From the NCBI RefSeq assembly GCF_910580175.1, contig NZ_CAJTXD010000003.1:248001-312000 (forward strand): a DNA stretch of 64,000 bases, given 5' to 3'. Source of the stretch: an uncultured Alistipes sp. (GTDB lineage: Bacteria; Bacteroidota; Bacteroidia; Bacteroidales; Rikenellaceae). Position numbers and translations under genes: made by a program. Below are positions 8,147-16,874 of this stretch, piece after piece. The notes below the pieces were generated by a model. It did no database searches, was not told the DNA's origin, and saw only the letters and a program-made list of their open reading frames with translations. How positions within the stretch are numbered: the stretch's first letter is position 1; every line of letters starts with the position of its first letter.

Positions 8147-8872
8147 ATGAAGACTTATAAGGGGCGCGGAGTAGTCCTCCATACGCTCAAATATGGCGAT
8201 TCGTCGATGGTCGCTTTCTTGTTGACCGACGTCGGCGGGCGGCGCAGCTACATGGTGCAGGGCGTTCGCAGCCGCAGCGGCCGCGGGTCGAAGCTGGCGC
8301 TTTTCCAGCCCATGTTTCCCGTGGAGTTCGAAGGGTTGGAGCCGTCCCGCGGGCAGATGCACCGGTTCAAGGAGATACGTACGGCTTTCGCCTTGCAAGG
8401 CTTGCCTTTCGACGTGCGCAAATCCACCGTGGGGCTTTTCATGGCGGAGGTGCTCTACCGGTTGGTGCGCGAGAGCGAGCCGAACGAAGCGTTGTTCGAT
8501 TTCGTGTGGCATTCGGTCGGTGCGCTCGACGCCATGCAGGAGGGCGTGGCCAATTTCCACCTCTGGTTTTTGGCCAATCTGAGCCGCTTCCTCGGTTTCT
8601 GTCCTGGTAACGACTATGTGCCCGGCGCGTGGTTCGACATTCGCGAGGGGTTGTTCGTGCCGGTGCAGCCGGCCCATACCGAGGTCATGACGCGCGATTG
8701 CGCCCGCATGCTGCGCGAGATGATGGATTGCGGCGTGCAGGAACTCGGTGCCGTCGCTCTCAACCGGGCGCAGCGGGTCGAGTTTCTCAATGCCATGCTG
8801 GTTTACTTCGGTTATCATCTCGACGCCATCAGTGCCGTACAATCGGTGCGGATTTTGCGGGAGGTGTTTTAA
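8147..8872 (+). CDS. recO: DNA repair protein RecO
   Basis: RecO, 241 residues, anneals single-stranded DNA and helps RecR load RecA in the RecF pathway. Visible features are the N-terminal OB-fold (GRGVVLHTLKYGDSSMVAFLLTDVGGRRSYMVQGVRS) and a helical C-terminal domain containing NFHLWFLANLSRFLGFCPGND. That region corresponds to the position where many RecO proteins carry a zinc finger; here only isolated cysteines are present, as is usual in Bacteroidetes. The ATG at 8147 gives a typical start (MKTYKGRGVVL). Co-transcription with prmA is likely. Confidence 0.9.
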   Translation: MKTYKGRGVVLHTLKYGDSSMVAFLLTDVGGRRSYMVQGVRSRSGRGSKLALFQPMFPVEFEGLEPSRGQMHRFKEIRTAFALQGLPFDVRKSTVGLFMAEVLYRLVRESEPNEALFDFVWHSVGALDAMQEGVANFHLWFLANLSRFLGFCPGNDYVPGAWFDIREGLFVPVQPAHTEVMTRDCARMLREMMDCGVQELGAVALNRAQRVEFLNAMLVYFGYHLDAISAVQSVRILREVF

Positions 8873-8889
8873 AACTCTGTTCCGAGCAT

Positions 8890-9348
8890 ATGAGGCCGAT
8901 GAATCATAGCGTGAAATACCCGTCAGACACCTCCACGAACCTTTGGCGTCGTAATCTGCGCTGCCGGTCGGCAGCGTGGGGCGGAGCCGTCTTGGTGGCG
9001 GTTTTTTGTTGCGTCGTCGGTCGTGCCCAGGAGCCGCAGCCCGGTTTTTTGCTGGTCGACTCCCTGCGGCAGGAGGGTTTCGTCGTGTCCGATTCGCTGG
9101 GGGTGCTTGCGCCCTGGACGCCCGACTTCCGGTCGATGGAGCCGATCCGCACGTCGCCCCTGGTTTCGATGGCTTCGGTCGTTGAGGTTCAGCTCGAAAA
9201 CCGGCCCCGCCATATCGTTGTGATCGACAACAACACGCTGCGCCTGGGGCGTTATTTCAACCTCTCCAACGGTCAGGCCTGGCATTGGGGGCCGTTTCTG
9301 AATGCGTATCTCGATGCGCGCACCCTGTCGTTCCCCATGCCGCGGTAA
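8890..9348 (+). CDS. Small secreted protein of unknown function
   Basis: A 152-residue product with a long basic N-terminus, a hydrophobic core (GAVLVAVFCCVVGRAQ) consistent with a signal peptide cleaved after RAQ, and a mature part of about 105 residues. That part is beta-rich and includes VVEVQLENRPRHIVVIDNNTLRLGRYFNLSNGQ. I do not recognise a family. A second in-frame ATG at 8899 is an alternative start. It begins 18 bases after recO and could share its transcript. Codon use matches the surrounding genes, which supports a real gene. Confidence 0.65.
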   Translation: MRPMNHSVKYPSDTSTNLWRRNLRCRSAAWGGAVLVAVFCCVVGRAQEPQPGFLLVDSLRQEGFVVSDSLGVLAPWTPDFRSMEPIRTSPLVSMASVVEVQLENRPRHIVVIDNNTLRLGRYFNLSNGQAWHWGPFLNAYLDARTLSFPMPR

Positions 9349-9436
9349 CGATATGCTGTTTTTACGTATTTTCGCTTATTGATTCATTGTCCGGGATTTC
9401 CGACTTTTGTACTTACAACCCGAATTTTCCCGTTCC

Positions 9437-10504
9437 ATGAAGAAATATTTGTTTCTCTTTTTTTTGTCTTCGATCTTTTGCCGTGTTGCAACGGCTCGGA
9501 ATCACGTCGAAGCGTCTTCCCCGTCCGATACCCTCGCTGCTCGCGTCGCCGTGCTCGAAGCGCGGACTTCGACCTGGGACAAGATCGTGTCCCGGCTGCC
9601 CGAGTTTTCGGGCTACGTGCAGGCCGGATACCAATATGGCGGGGAGGCGTCCTCGTTCTTTCTCAAGCGCGTGCGTTTGAGCATCGCCGGAGACATCGTG
9701 CCGAAACTCGACTACAAGATACAATTCGAGTTCTGCAAGCCGCAGTTGGTCGACGCTTATTTGCAGTATAGTCCTTTCCGCCAGCTCAAGCTCAAGGTCG
9801 GTCAGTACAAGATTCCCTTTTCGATCGAGAATACCGATTATCCTCCTACCCGTTTTGAGTTGATCGAGTATCCTCTTGCTTTGTGCAAGCTCGTCGGCTT
9901 CGGTTCCGATCTGTGCGGGATTTCGGCTTCCGGACGCGAGTTGGGGGCCACGCTCTCCGGCGGTTTCTTTCCGCGGCAGGGCCGGAATGTCGTCGGCTAT
10001 GATTTCAGCGTCTTCAACGGCGAGGGGATCAACACCTGGGACAAGAACAAGTCCAAGGATGTCGTTGCCCGTCTGAGCTTGCGCCCCGTCGACGGGTTGT
10101 TGCTGTCGGGGTCTTATTATTGGGGCGAATACGGTGCGTCATATTTCAAGCGCGAGCGTTACGGGGCCGGTATCTGCTACGACCGCGGTGCCGTCGTCGT
10201 CCGCGGCGAGTGGATCGGCGGACGCACCGGCAGCGATCATGGCGAGTTCGGCAGCGACGGTTGGTATCTGCTGGCCGGTTGGCGTGCTCCGTATAATCTG
10301 ATGCCCGTCGTGCGGTTCGATACCTTTGCCGAGAATACTTCTGCGCGTTCCGCGACTCGACAGGATAACTATACCGTGGGTTTGCTCTGGGCACCTGTCA
10401 AGCATTTGCGTTGTCAGATCAACTATACTTATGAAAACTACGGCCCGGCCTTCGATACTGCGGCCCGCAGCGTAGTTGCCGTCATGTTCACGGGCATGTT
10501 CTGA
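9437..10504 (+). CDS. Outer-membrane porin of the phosphate-selective porin O/P family
   Basis: A 355-residue porin. A signal peptide (MKKYLFLFFLSSIFCRVATA) is followed by a short coiled segment (DTLAARVAVLEART) that resembles the N-terminal trimerising helix of OprO/OprP-type porins. About 16 amphipathic strands follow, including FSGYVQAGYQYGGE, LKLKVGQYKIPFSIE (a strong family motif) and VGYDFSVFNGEGINTWD. The last residue is Phe (MFTGMF), as in BAM-assembled barrels. The true substrate cannot be told from sequence; phosphate or polyphosphate is the family precedent. The ATG at 9437 is chosen over an upstream in-frame start because it opens the signal peptide. Confidence 0.85.
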   Translation: MKKYLFLFFLSSIFCRVATARNHVEASSPSDTLAARVAVLEARTSTWDKIVSRLPEFSGYVQAGYQYGGEASSFFLKRVRLSIAGDIVPKLDYKIQFEFCKPQLVDAYLQYSPFRQLKLKVGQYKIPFSIENTDYPPTRFELIEYPLALCKLVGFGSDLCGISASGRELGATLSGGFFPRQGRNVVGYDFSVFNGEGINTWDKNKSKDVVARLSLRPVDGLLLSGSYYWGEYGASYFKRERYGAGICYDRGAVVVRGEWIGGRTGSDHGEFGSDGWYLLAGWRAPYNLMPVVRFDTFAENTSARSATRQDNYTVGLLWAPVKHLRCQINYTYENYGPAFDTAARSVVAVMFTGMF

Positions 10505-10559
10505 GTGACAAGCAGCCCTTGCCGGGCTGCGGTTCTTTCGATCGATCAAACCTCTTCTT

Positions 10560-11843
10560 ATGAAAAATTTGCTTGAAAAACTCCGCACCGAAGATTGGGT
10601 CGTAGTTTGGATTTCCGTGCCGCTGTTGTTGTTGGCGCTCGCGGTTCCCGGAAAGTTGCCTGCTGTTCCGTCGACTTTGATCGGCAGCGTCGCGTGGTAC
10701 AACATCGCCTTGTTGTTTCTCCTTTGCCTGGCGGTGCTTTATGTCGGGTCATGGCTTTTGCAGCGCCCCATGAAAGGGCTTTTGCCGTCGTTCGTCATGG
10801 TCTTCGCCGTTTCGCTCCTCGCTCAGGTCGTTGCCAAGATTCCGCAGGTGGCTTATTATGGATTCGAGTCGGTCTTCTTTTCTGTTGTTTTCGGATTGTT
10901 GATCCGCAATCTATGGCATGTTCCCGAGTGGATGAAGCCCGCTGTGCAGGGCGAGTTCTACATCAAGATCGGCGTCGTGTGTCTGGGTGCCACCATCCTG
11001 TTCAGCGATGTCATGAAGTCCGGCATCTTCGGGCTTTTGCAGGCATGCGTCGTGGTCGCCGTCGTGTGGTTCTTCGCATTCCGGCTTTCGCGCCGGGCGA
11101 AGGTCGACGAGCGGTCGGCCATGATCCTTTCGTCGGGCGTCTCGATCTGCGGCGTTTCGGCTTGCATCACGGCTGCGCGCGTAGCCGGCGGCGATGACAA
11201 GAAGTTGTCGTACATCGTCTCGCTCGTTCTGATCGTCGTCGTGCCCATGATCTACCTCATGCCTTGGCTGGCGCGTACGGTGCTGCCTTTGATCTTCTCC
11301 GACCCGCAGACCTTGCAGGAGGTGGCCGGCGCCTGGATCGGCGGTACGATCGACACCACGTCGGGCGTCGCCGCGTCGAGCACCATCGTCGGTGAGGTCG
11401 CCAACCAGCATGCCGTCATCATCAAGGCGGCGCAGAACGTCCTGATCGGCGTCGTGGCGTTCTTCATCGCACTTTATCTTTCGGCCCGCGGCGGGCAAGG
11501 CAGCTCCGGACGTCCGTCGTTGGGCATCGTGTGGGAGAAGTTTCCCAAGTTCATCATCGGCTTCGTCGCCGCATCGCTCCTGTTCAGCTTGTGCCAGTCG
11601 GGCGGGGTCTTCACGCTTTCCGACAAGGGCAAATGGATCGAGCCGGGCGTCGCCAAGATGTTTTCCACGGTTTTCTTTTCGCTCGCGTTCGTCTGCATCG
11701 GTCTCGATACTCGGCTCAAGGATATTGTTTCCCGCGAGAACCGCAATCTTCTGTGGGCTTTCCTCGGGGCGCAGGCGTTCAATGTCGTGGTCACGTTGAT
11801 CGTGGCGTGTCTCTTCTTCGGGGTGTTGAAACCGATGCTCTAA
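10560..11843 (+). CDS. YeiH/UPF0324 family putative sulfate exporter
   Basis: A 427-residue polytopic inner-membrane protein with about 11-12 predicted helices. Conserved family segments include FYIKIGVVCLGATILFSDV, SSGVSICGVSACITAARV and the motif GGTIDTTSGVAASSTIVGE. The closing helices hold ARMFST-like KMFSTVFFSLAFVCIGLDT. Members are predicted to export sulfate or related anions; direct evidence is limited. It follows the porin by 55 bases with a weak hairpin (CAGCCC-TTGCC-GGGCTG, 10513-10529) in between. It ends in a strong bidirectional terminator shared with ygiQ. Confidence 0.85.
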   Translation: MKNLLEKLRTEDWVVVWISVPLLLLALAVPGKLPAVPSTLIGSVAWYNIALLFLLCLAVLYVGSWLLQRPMKGLLPSFVMVFAVSLLAQVVAKIPQVAYYGFESVFFSVVFGLLIRNLWHVPEWMKPAVQGEFYIKIGVVCLGATILFSDVMKSGIFGLLQACVVVAVVWFFAFRLSRRAKVDERSAMILSSGVSICGVSACITAARVAGGDDKKLSYIVSLVLIVVVPMIYLMPWLARTVLPLIFSDPQTLQEVAGAWIGGTIDTTSGVAASSTIVGEVANQHAVIIKAAQNVLIGVVAFFIALYLSARGGQGSSGRPSLGIVWEKFPKFIIGFVAASLLFSLCQSGGVFTLSDKGKWIEPGVAKMFSTVFFSLAFVCIGLDTRLKDIVSRENRNLLWAFLGAQAFNVVVTLIVACLFFGVLKPML

Positions 11844-11847
11844 ATTG

Positions 11848-11880
11848 AAAAATAAAAGGCCTCACGGCCTTTTATTTTTT
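11848..11880. terminator. Bidirectional terminator between yeiH-like gene and ygiQ
   Basis: A perfect 14-bp stem AAAAATAAAAGGCC / GGCCTTTTATTTTT with a TCAC loop gives a U-rich end in both directions. It lies between the converging genes and slightly overlaps the end of ygiQ. Confidence 0.85.
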
Positions 11881-13572
11881 GAAGAAGTAGCTTTTCTGCC
11901 GGCGTTTCTCCTCCTGCGAGCGGGCGACGTAGACTTTTTCGTGGGTGTAGGGGTTTTCGCCCGTGTAGAACATGACCGACGAGAGGGTCAGCGGTGTGGG
12001 TGTCAGGTCTTGCACTTGTTCGAGCGTGAAGTGGAGTTTGCCCAGCACTTTTTGCGACAGCGCCCGCATGTCGCGTTCCGTGCAGCCCGGGTGCGACGAG
12101 ATGAAGTAGGGGATCAGCTGGTAGGGCAGCTCCTCGGTGCGGCAGATGCGTCGGAAGTCGGTGTGCAGCCGTTCGAACATCGCGAACGGAGGTTTACGCA
12201 TCAGCTTCAGCACCGGGTCTTCCGTGTGCTCGGGCGCCACCTTCAGCCGGCCCGACGTGTGGTGCTTGAGCACCGTCGCCAGGTAGGGCGAGTCGTCGAA
12301 CAGGTCGTAGCGGATGCCGCTGCCGATAAAGGCTTTCTTGATGCCTTTCACGGCCCGGATCTTGGCATAGAGGTCGAGCGCTGGCCGGTGGTCGTTGTTC
12401 AGATTGGGGCATTTGGCCGGGTGCAGGCACGACGCCCGGCGGCATTTGCGGCACGCTTCGCGGTCGCGGCCGCCCATGCGGTACATGTTGGCCGAGGGGC
12501 CTCCGACATCCGACAGGTAGCCCTTGAATCCCGGCATCTTCGTTATTCGTTCCACTTCGGCCAGTATCGAGCGTTCGCTGCGCGAGTGGATGAACTTGCC
12601 CTGGTGGGCCGAGATCGTGCAGAACGAGCAGCCTCCGAAGCAGCCGCGGTGGATGTTTACCGAGAATTTGATCATCTCCCACGCCGGTATGGCGCCCTTG
12701 CCGTTGTAGCGCGGGTGGGGCGCCCGTTCGTAGGGCAGGTCGAACGAACGGTCGAGTTCTTCGGTCGTCAGCGTCGCCTGGGGCGGCGTTACCACCGTGT
12801 AGCGGTCGCCCGCGCGTTCGACCAGCGTCGCTTCCGGCTCCGGCAGGTTGCTTTGGGTTTCGATGATCGTGAAGTTTTCGCCGAACGCCCGTTTGTCCGC
12901 ACAGCATTCCTCATAACTGTGCAGGCGGATCGTCGTCGTCGGATCGAGCCGCGAGACGTAGGCTTCGTCGGCCAGGAACGCCACCTGGCGGATTTTGCGC
13001 AGCAGCTTGGCGTTGTAGCCGTTGCGCATCGCGCGGGCCACTTGTTGGATCACTCCTTCGCCCATGCCGTAGATCAGCAGGTCGGCGCCCGATTCGGCCA
13101 GAATCGAGGGTTTGAGCGTGTCGCTCCAGTAGTCGTAGTGGGTCAGTCGGCGCAGCGACGCTTCGATGCCGCCCACGACCACCGGCGTGTGGGGGTAGAG
13201 TCGTTTGAGTATCCGCGTGTAGACCGTCACGGCGTAGTCGGGGCGGAATCCCGCTTTGCCGCCCGGCGTGTAGGCGTCGTCGTGGCGCAGCCGCAGGTTG
13301 GCCGTGTAGTGGTTGACCATCGAGTCCATCGCCCCGGCCGTCACGCCGAAAAAGAGACGCGGGGCACCCAGCTTCGTGAAGTCGCGCAGGTCGTCGCGCC
13401 AGTTGGGCTGGGGCACGATCGCCACCCGGTAGCCCTCGGCTTCGAGCAGCCGCCCGATCACTGCGGCGCCGAATGCCGGATGGTCGATGTAGGCGTCGCC
13501 CGTGAAAAGCACGACGTCCAGCTCGTCCCACCCTCGGGCACGCACTTCTTTTATGGTTGTAGGCAAAAACAA
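11872..13572 (-). CDS. ygiQ: YgiQ family radical SAM protein
   Basis: A 566-residue radical SAM protein of the YgiQ family, whose reaction is not established. The N-terminal YgiQ domain has LFTGDAYIDHPAFG and VGGIEASLRRLTHYDYW. The [4Fe-4S] motif CxxxCxxC is Cys311, Cys315, Cys318 (HRGCFGGCSFC). A further Cys-rich insert CRKCRRASCLHPAKCPN sits about 90 residues later. The C-terminal part contains LIPYFISSHPGCTERDM and the family tail around MFYTGENPYT. The protein is shorter at the C-terminus than the E. coli form, ending with a basic KKRQKSYFFKK-like tail. It is the last gene of the tgt-to-ygiQ direction. Confidence 0.9.
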   Translation of the reverse strand: MFLPTTIKEVRARGWDELDVVLFTGDAYIDHPAFGAAVIGRLLEAEGYRVAIVPQPNWRDDLRDFTKLGAPRLFFGVTAGAMDSMVNHYTANLRLRHDDAYTPGGKAGFRPDYAVTVYTRILKRLYPHTPVVVGGIEASLRRLTHYDYWSDTLKPSILAESGADLLIYGMGEGVIQQVARAMRNGYNAKLLRKIRQVAFLADEAYVSRLDPTTTIRLHSYEECCADKRAFGENFTIIETQSNLPEPEATLVERAGDRYTVVTPPQATLTTEELDRSFDLPYERAPHPRYNGKGAIPAWEMIKFSVNIHRGCFGGCSFCTISAHQGKFIHSRSERSILAEVERITKMPGFKGYLSDVGGPSANMYRMGGRDREACRKCRRASCLHPAKCPNLNNDHRPALDLYAKIRAVKGIKKAFIGSGIRYDLFDDSPYLATVLKHHTSGRLKVAPEHTEDPVLKLMRKPPFAMFERLHTDFRRICRTEELPYQLIPYFISSHPGCTERDMRALSQKVLGKLHFTLEQVQDLTPTPLTLSSVMFYTGENPYTHEKVYVARSQEEKRRQKSYFFKK

Positions 13573-13618
13573 ATCGAGCGGTCGGATTCCCTTTTTGTTA
13601 TACGGGGATGTTTGTTTT

Positions 13619-14698
13619 TCAGTTCTCTTTTTCGGCTGTCGCGGCGTAGTTGTCCCACTTGGTCAGCAAGGCCCGGAAATCCGCCGGCAGCTCGCTCTCG
13701 AAGCGCATTTCGCGGCGGGTCGTGGGGTGGTCGAAACCCAGCGACTGGGCATGCAGGGCATGGCGGGGCATCAGGGCGAAGCAGTTTTCGATGAATTGTT
13801 TGTATTTGGCGAACGTCGTTCCCTTGAGTATGCGGTCGCCGCCGTAGCGTTCATCGTTGAAAAGCGGATGTCCCTGCCAAGCCATGTGTACGCGGATCTG
13901 GTGCGTGCGCCCCGTCTCCAGGCGGCATTCGACCAGCGTCACGTAGCCGTAGCGTTTCAGCACGCGCCAGTGGGTTACGGCATGTTTGCCGTCCGAGCCG
14001 TCTTCGAATACATACATTTTTTGTCGTTCGCGGGGGCTGCGGCCTATGTTTCCCGTGATCGTTCCCTCGTCTTCGGCGAAGTCGCCCCACACCAGAGCCA
14101 CGTAGCGGCGGTAGATCGTGTGGTCGAAAAATTGTTTCGCCAGCCGGGCATGGGTCTGTTCGTTCTTGGCCACGACCAGCAGTCCCGACGTGTTCTTGTC
14201 TATGCGGTGCACCAACCCCGCGCGCATGCCGCCGCTGTCGGCGATCTCCGTGCCGCGCAGATGCCAGGCCAGGGCGTTGACCAGCGTCCCCGAGTGGTTG
14301 CCCACGCCCGGATGCACCACCATGCCGGCTTCCTTGTCGACCAGCAGCAGGTCGTCGTCTTCGTAGGGGATTTCGAGCGGAATTTCTTCCGGGTGGATTT
14401 CGTTGTCGCGCCGCGGATAGGGCAGCACGATCCGGATGCGGTCGAGCGGCTTGACCTTGTAGCTCGCCTTGGCCGGCATGTCGTTTACCAGGATGTTGCC
14501 GCTGTCGGCCGCCGCCTGGATGCGGTTGCGCGAGCAGTGCTCCATGCGCGCCACCAGGAACTTGTCCAGGCGCAGCATCGTCTGCCCCTTGTCGGCTACG
14601 ACCGAGAAGTGTTCGTAGAGGCCGTCCTGCTCGCTCTCCTCCTCGCCCAGGGCCGGGTCGTCGAGCAGGTCGTCGTCCATGTAGGGTGCGTTGTCCAT
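13619..14698 (-). CDS. RluA family pseudouridine synthase (RluD-like)
   Basis: A 359-residue enzyme predicted to convert specific uridines of 23S rRNA to pseudouridine. It has an acidic N-terminal extension (residues 1-35), an S4 RNA-binding domain (about 41-90, MLRLDKFLVARM...DSGNILVND) and the catalytic domain. The catalytic Asp167 lies in LVHRIDKNTSG, followed by GRTHQIRVHMAWQGHPLFND. The S4 domain and length favour an RluD role. The start at 14698 touches the stop of the PASTA gene (TGATG). The open frame continues upstream antisense-like through the PASTA gene but is not coding there. Confidence 0.88.
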   Translation of the reverse strand: MDNAPYMDDDLLDDPALGEEESEQDGLYEHFSVVADKGQTMLRLDKFLVARMEHCSRNRIQAAADSGNILVNDMPAKASYKVKPLDRIRIVLPYPRRDNEIHPEEIPLEIPYEDDDLLLVDKEAGMVVHPGVGNHSGTLVNALAWHLRGTEIADSGGMRAGLVHRIDKNTSGLLVVAKNEQTHARLAKQFFDHTIYRRYVALVWGDFAEDEGTITGNIGRSPRERQKMYVFEDGSDGKHAVTHWRVLKRYGYVTLVECRLETGRTHQIRVHMAWQGHPLFNDERYGGDRILKGTTFAKYKQFIENCFALMPRHALHAQSLGFDHPTTRREMRFESELPADFRALLTKWDNYAATAEKEN

Positions 14699-15681
14699 CA
14701 GTCGAAGAAGCTGTCGGGGTCGGATTGGTTTTGTTTCCCCGCAGCGGGGGTTTCGACGACCGGTTCGGCAGCCGTCGGTTCGGCGTATTCCAGTTTCGCC
14801 CGGGCGATCGAGTCGGCGCGCTCCTGCTCGCGGCGCTGGCGGGCCTGGGCCGCCTCGATGGCCCGTTGTTCTGCGTCCTGGCGAATTTTCTCCAATTTCG
14901 CTTCGTCGAGGGTCAGTTGCAGGTCGACTTTCGCGCCCAGATGCAGGCGGCGTTCCGCGGCGGGTTGTTGTAGATAGACGCGCGCATCTTTTTGGTTGAG
15001 CAGGTTGATGCCCTTGTCGAAAGCGATCTTTCCGACGTTGAGTCCCGATTCCCACAGCCGGCCCTTGGCTTCTTTGAGCGTCAGACCCACGGTCTCGGGC
15101 ACATAGGTTGCGTTGTGTCCCGGCGCCACGCCCACGTAGAGTGTCACGCCCGAGCCCATTTCGGCTTCGAGGCGGCTGGAGGGTGTGACGGCGCGGCCCG
15201 CTACGAATTGGCTCAGCACATAATTGGTCGCCATGTCGGTGCGGTAGATCAGTTCGCTGATTTCCAGTCCTGCGATTTCCAGCATATTCTTGGCCTGGCG
15301 CAGCGAGCGGTCGGCCACATAGGGCACAGGCACCATCTTCTGGCGGAAGGAGTTGATCGTGATGTAGACCGTGCGGCCGGGCTTCACTTCCACGCCGCCC
15401 GCGGGCAGCTGATCCAGCACGATGCCGCCTTCGTAGGTCGGCACGAAGAGAGAGTCGTTGATTTGCAGGCGCAGGTCGTGTTTGCGGGCCGTGCGCTGGG
15501 CCTCGCGCAGCGGCATGCCCGAGAAGTCGGGCACCGTGCGCCGGTGTCCGTGGCGGGTGCCGATCTGCATGGCTATGTGGGCGGTCACGGCCAGGGCCGC
15601 GATGATCGCGCAGATCAGGAAGAGGTTGTAGATCAGCGAGTGCTCTTTGAGCCGCTGCCACAGGGATGCGGGTTTCTGCAT
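14698..15681 (-). CDS. PASTA domain membrane protein
   Basis: A 327-residue bitopic protein: a short basic N-terminus, one transmembrane helix (LIYNLFLICAIIAALAVTAHI, about 16-36) and three periplasmic PASTA repeats. The repeats start near residues 48 (VPDFSGMPLREAQ), 118 (VPVPYVADRSLRQAK) and 192 (VPETVGLTLKEAK). A Glu/Arg-rich helical stretch and an acidic tail follow. In Gram-positives PASTA domains bind peptidoglycan on kinases and PBPs; here there is no kinase or transpeptidase domain. Bacteroidetes commonly carry this stand-alone form beside an RluD-like gene. Its role in cell-wall sensing is inferred. Confidence 0.87.
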   Translation of the reverse strand: MQKPASLWQRLKEHSLIYNLFLICAIIAALAVTAHIAMQIGTRHGHRRTVPDFSGMPLREAQRTARKHDLRLQINDSLFVPTYEGGIVLDQLPAGGVEVKPGRTVYITINSFRQKMVPVPYVADRSLRQAKNMLEIAGLEISELIYRTDMATNYVLSQFVAGRAVTPSSRLEAEMGSGVTLYVGVAPGHNATYVPETVGLTLKEAKGRLWESGLNVGKIAFDKGINLLNQKDARVYLQQPAAERRLHLGAKVDLQLTLDEAKLEKIRQDAEQRAIEAAQARQRREQERADSIARAKLEYAEPTAAEPVVETPAAGKQNQSDPDSFFD

Positions 15682-15691
15682 GTCTTTCGCA

Positions 15692-16873
15692 TTATTTGGG
15701 GGCCTTCCGGTAGAGGTAGACCGCGATGAACAGATAGATGATGTTCGGAAGCCATACGGCCAGCCAGGGGGGCAGCGAGCCGCTTTTGGCGAATTCCTCG
15801 AAGAAGCGGTTGAACAGGATGTAGGAGAAGCAGAGGCCCGTGCCGATGCCGATGTGCAGGCCCGTGCCGCCGCGCACCTTGCGCGAGGAGAGCGACACGC
15901 CGATGAGCGTCAGGATGAACGTCGAGAGCGGATAGGCGTAGCGGGCGTGGCGTTCGACTTCGATGATGTTGATTGCGTCCGAGCCTTTGGCCCGCTGCTG
16001 GGCCAGGAAACGGTTCAGTTCCGAGATGTTCATCGTCTGGATCAGTTCGTTGACCCGCCCCAGTTCGCTCACTTCCAGATTGATGAGCGTGTCCAGGTTG
16101 CGGAACTGTTCGAAGGTCTCCGTTCCCGAGGCGTCGAATTCGCGTTTGGTGTAGCGCGGAGCCGTCCAGCGCTTGGTCTCGGGGTCGAAGCGGGTCTCCG
16201 AGGCTTCGAGCGAGCGGATCATCGAGCCGCTTTCGTAGTGTTCCAGTACGAAGAACGAGGCCTGGTGCGAAGCGTCTCGGTAGCCGCGGATGTAGACGAA
16301 CGTGCCCGGCTCGATCTGGCGGTAGATGTGCTGGTCGTATTGGGTATTCTGCTTGCGTTTGATGTACTGCGATTCGAACTCCACGATCTTGCGCTGCGAG
16401 AGCGGGATGACCCAGAGGTTGAGCGTGAGCGAAAGGCCGCCGATGATCAGGGCGCCCAGGAAGTAGGGCCACATCAGCCGCCGGAACGACATGCCGCCCG
16501 AGAGCATGGCCACGATTTCGGTCTGGTAGGCCATCTTCGAGGTAAAGAAGATGCAGGCGATGAAAGTGAACAGGCCGCTGAACTGGTTGATGAAGAACGG
16601 GATGAAGTTCAGGTAGTAGTCGAAGATCACGCTTCGCAGCGGTGCATGCAGCTCGGTAAAGTCGTCGATTTTCTCCACATAGTCGAAAAGCACGACTACC
16701 ACGATAATCATCGCTATGGCGAAGAAGTAGGTCGACAGAAACTTGCCTAAGATGTAGCGGTCGAGAATCTTGTATCCCGGAAATCGGAACGTTTTCGACA
16801 AGCCGGAGACCGGGCCGGGCTTGTCCGCCTTGCGCCGGGAGGCGAAAAACTGCATGGAACCGAACCTCATCAT
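15692..16873 (-). CDS. LptF/LptG family permease (YjgP/YjgQ)
   Basis: A 393-residue inner-membrane protein of the lipopolysaccharide export family. It has three N-terminal helices beginning at ILDRYILGKFLSTYFFAIAM and the family segment MLSGGMSFRRLMWPYFLGA. A periplasmic jellyroll region spans about residues 140-290, and three C-terminal helices include TFILTLIGVSLSSRKVRGG and the end IIYLFIAVYLYRK. LptF and LptG cannot be separated with certainty here. Two in-frame ATGs lie at 16873 and 16870, one base after the tgt stop. The family acts with LptB and LptC; neither is in the window. Confidence 0.87.
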   Translation of the reverse strand: MMRFGSMQFFASRRKADKPGPVSGLSKTFRFPGYKILDRYILGKFLSTYFFAIAMIIVVVVLFDYVEKIDDFTELHAPLRSVIFDYYLNFIPFFINQFSGLFTFIACIFFTSKMAYQTEIVAMLSGGMSFRRLMWPYFLGALIIGGLSLTLNLWVIPLSQRKIVEFESQYIKRKQNTQYDQHIYRQIEPGTFVYIRGYRDASHQASFFVLEHYESGSMIRSLEASETRFDPETKRWTAPRYTKREFDASGTETFEQFRNLDTLINLEVSELGRVNELIQTMNISELNRFLAQQRAKGSDAINIIEVERHARYAYPLSTFILTLIGVSLSSRKVRGGTGLHIGIGTGLCFSYILFNRFFEEFAKSGSLPPWLAVWLPNIIYLFIAVYLYRKAPK

Positions 16874-16874
16874 C

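Noticed and set aside
11845..14977. Long plus-strand frames opposite ygiQ and the pseudouridine synthase
   Set aside because: They mirror well-recognised minus-strand genes and have no recognisable motifs.
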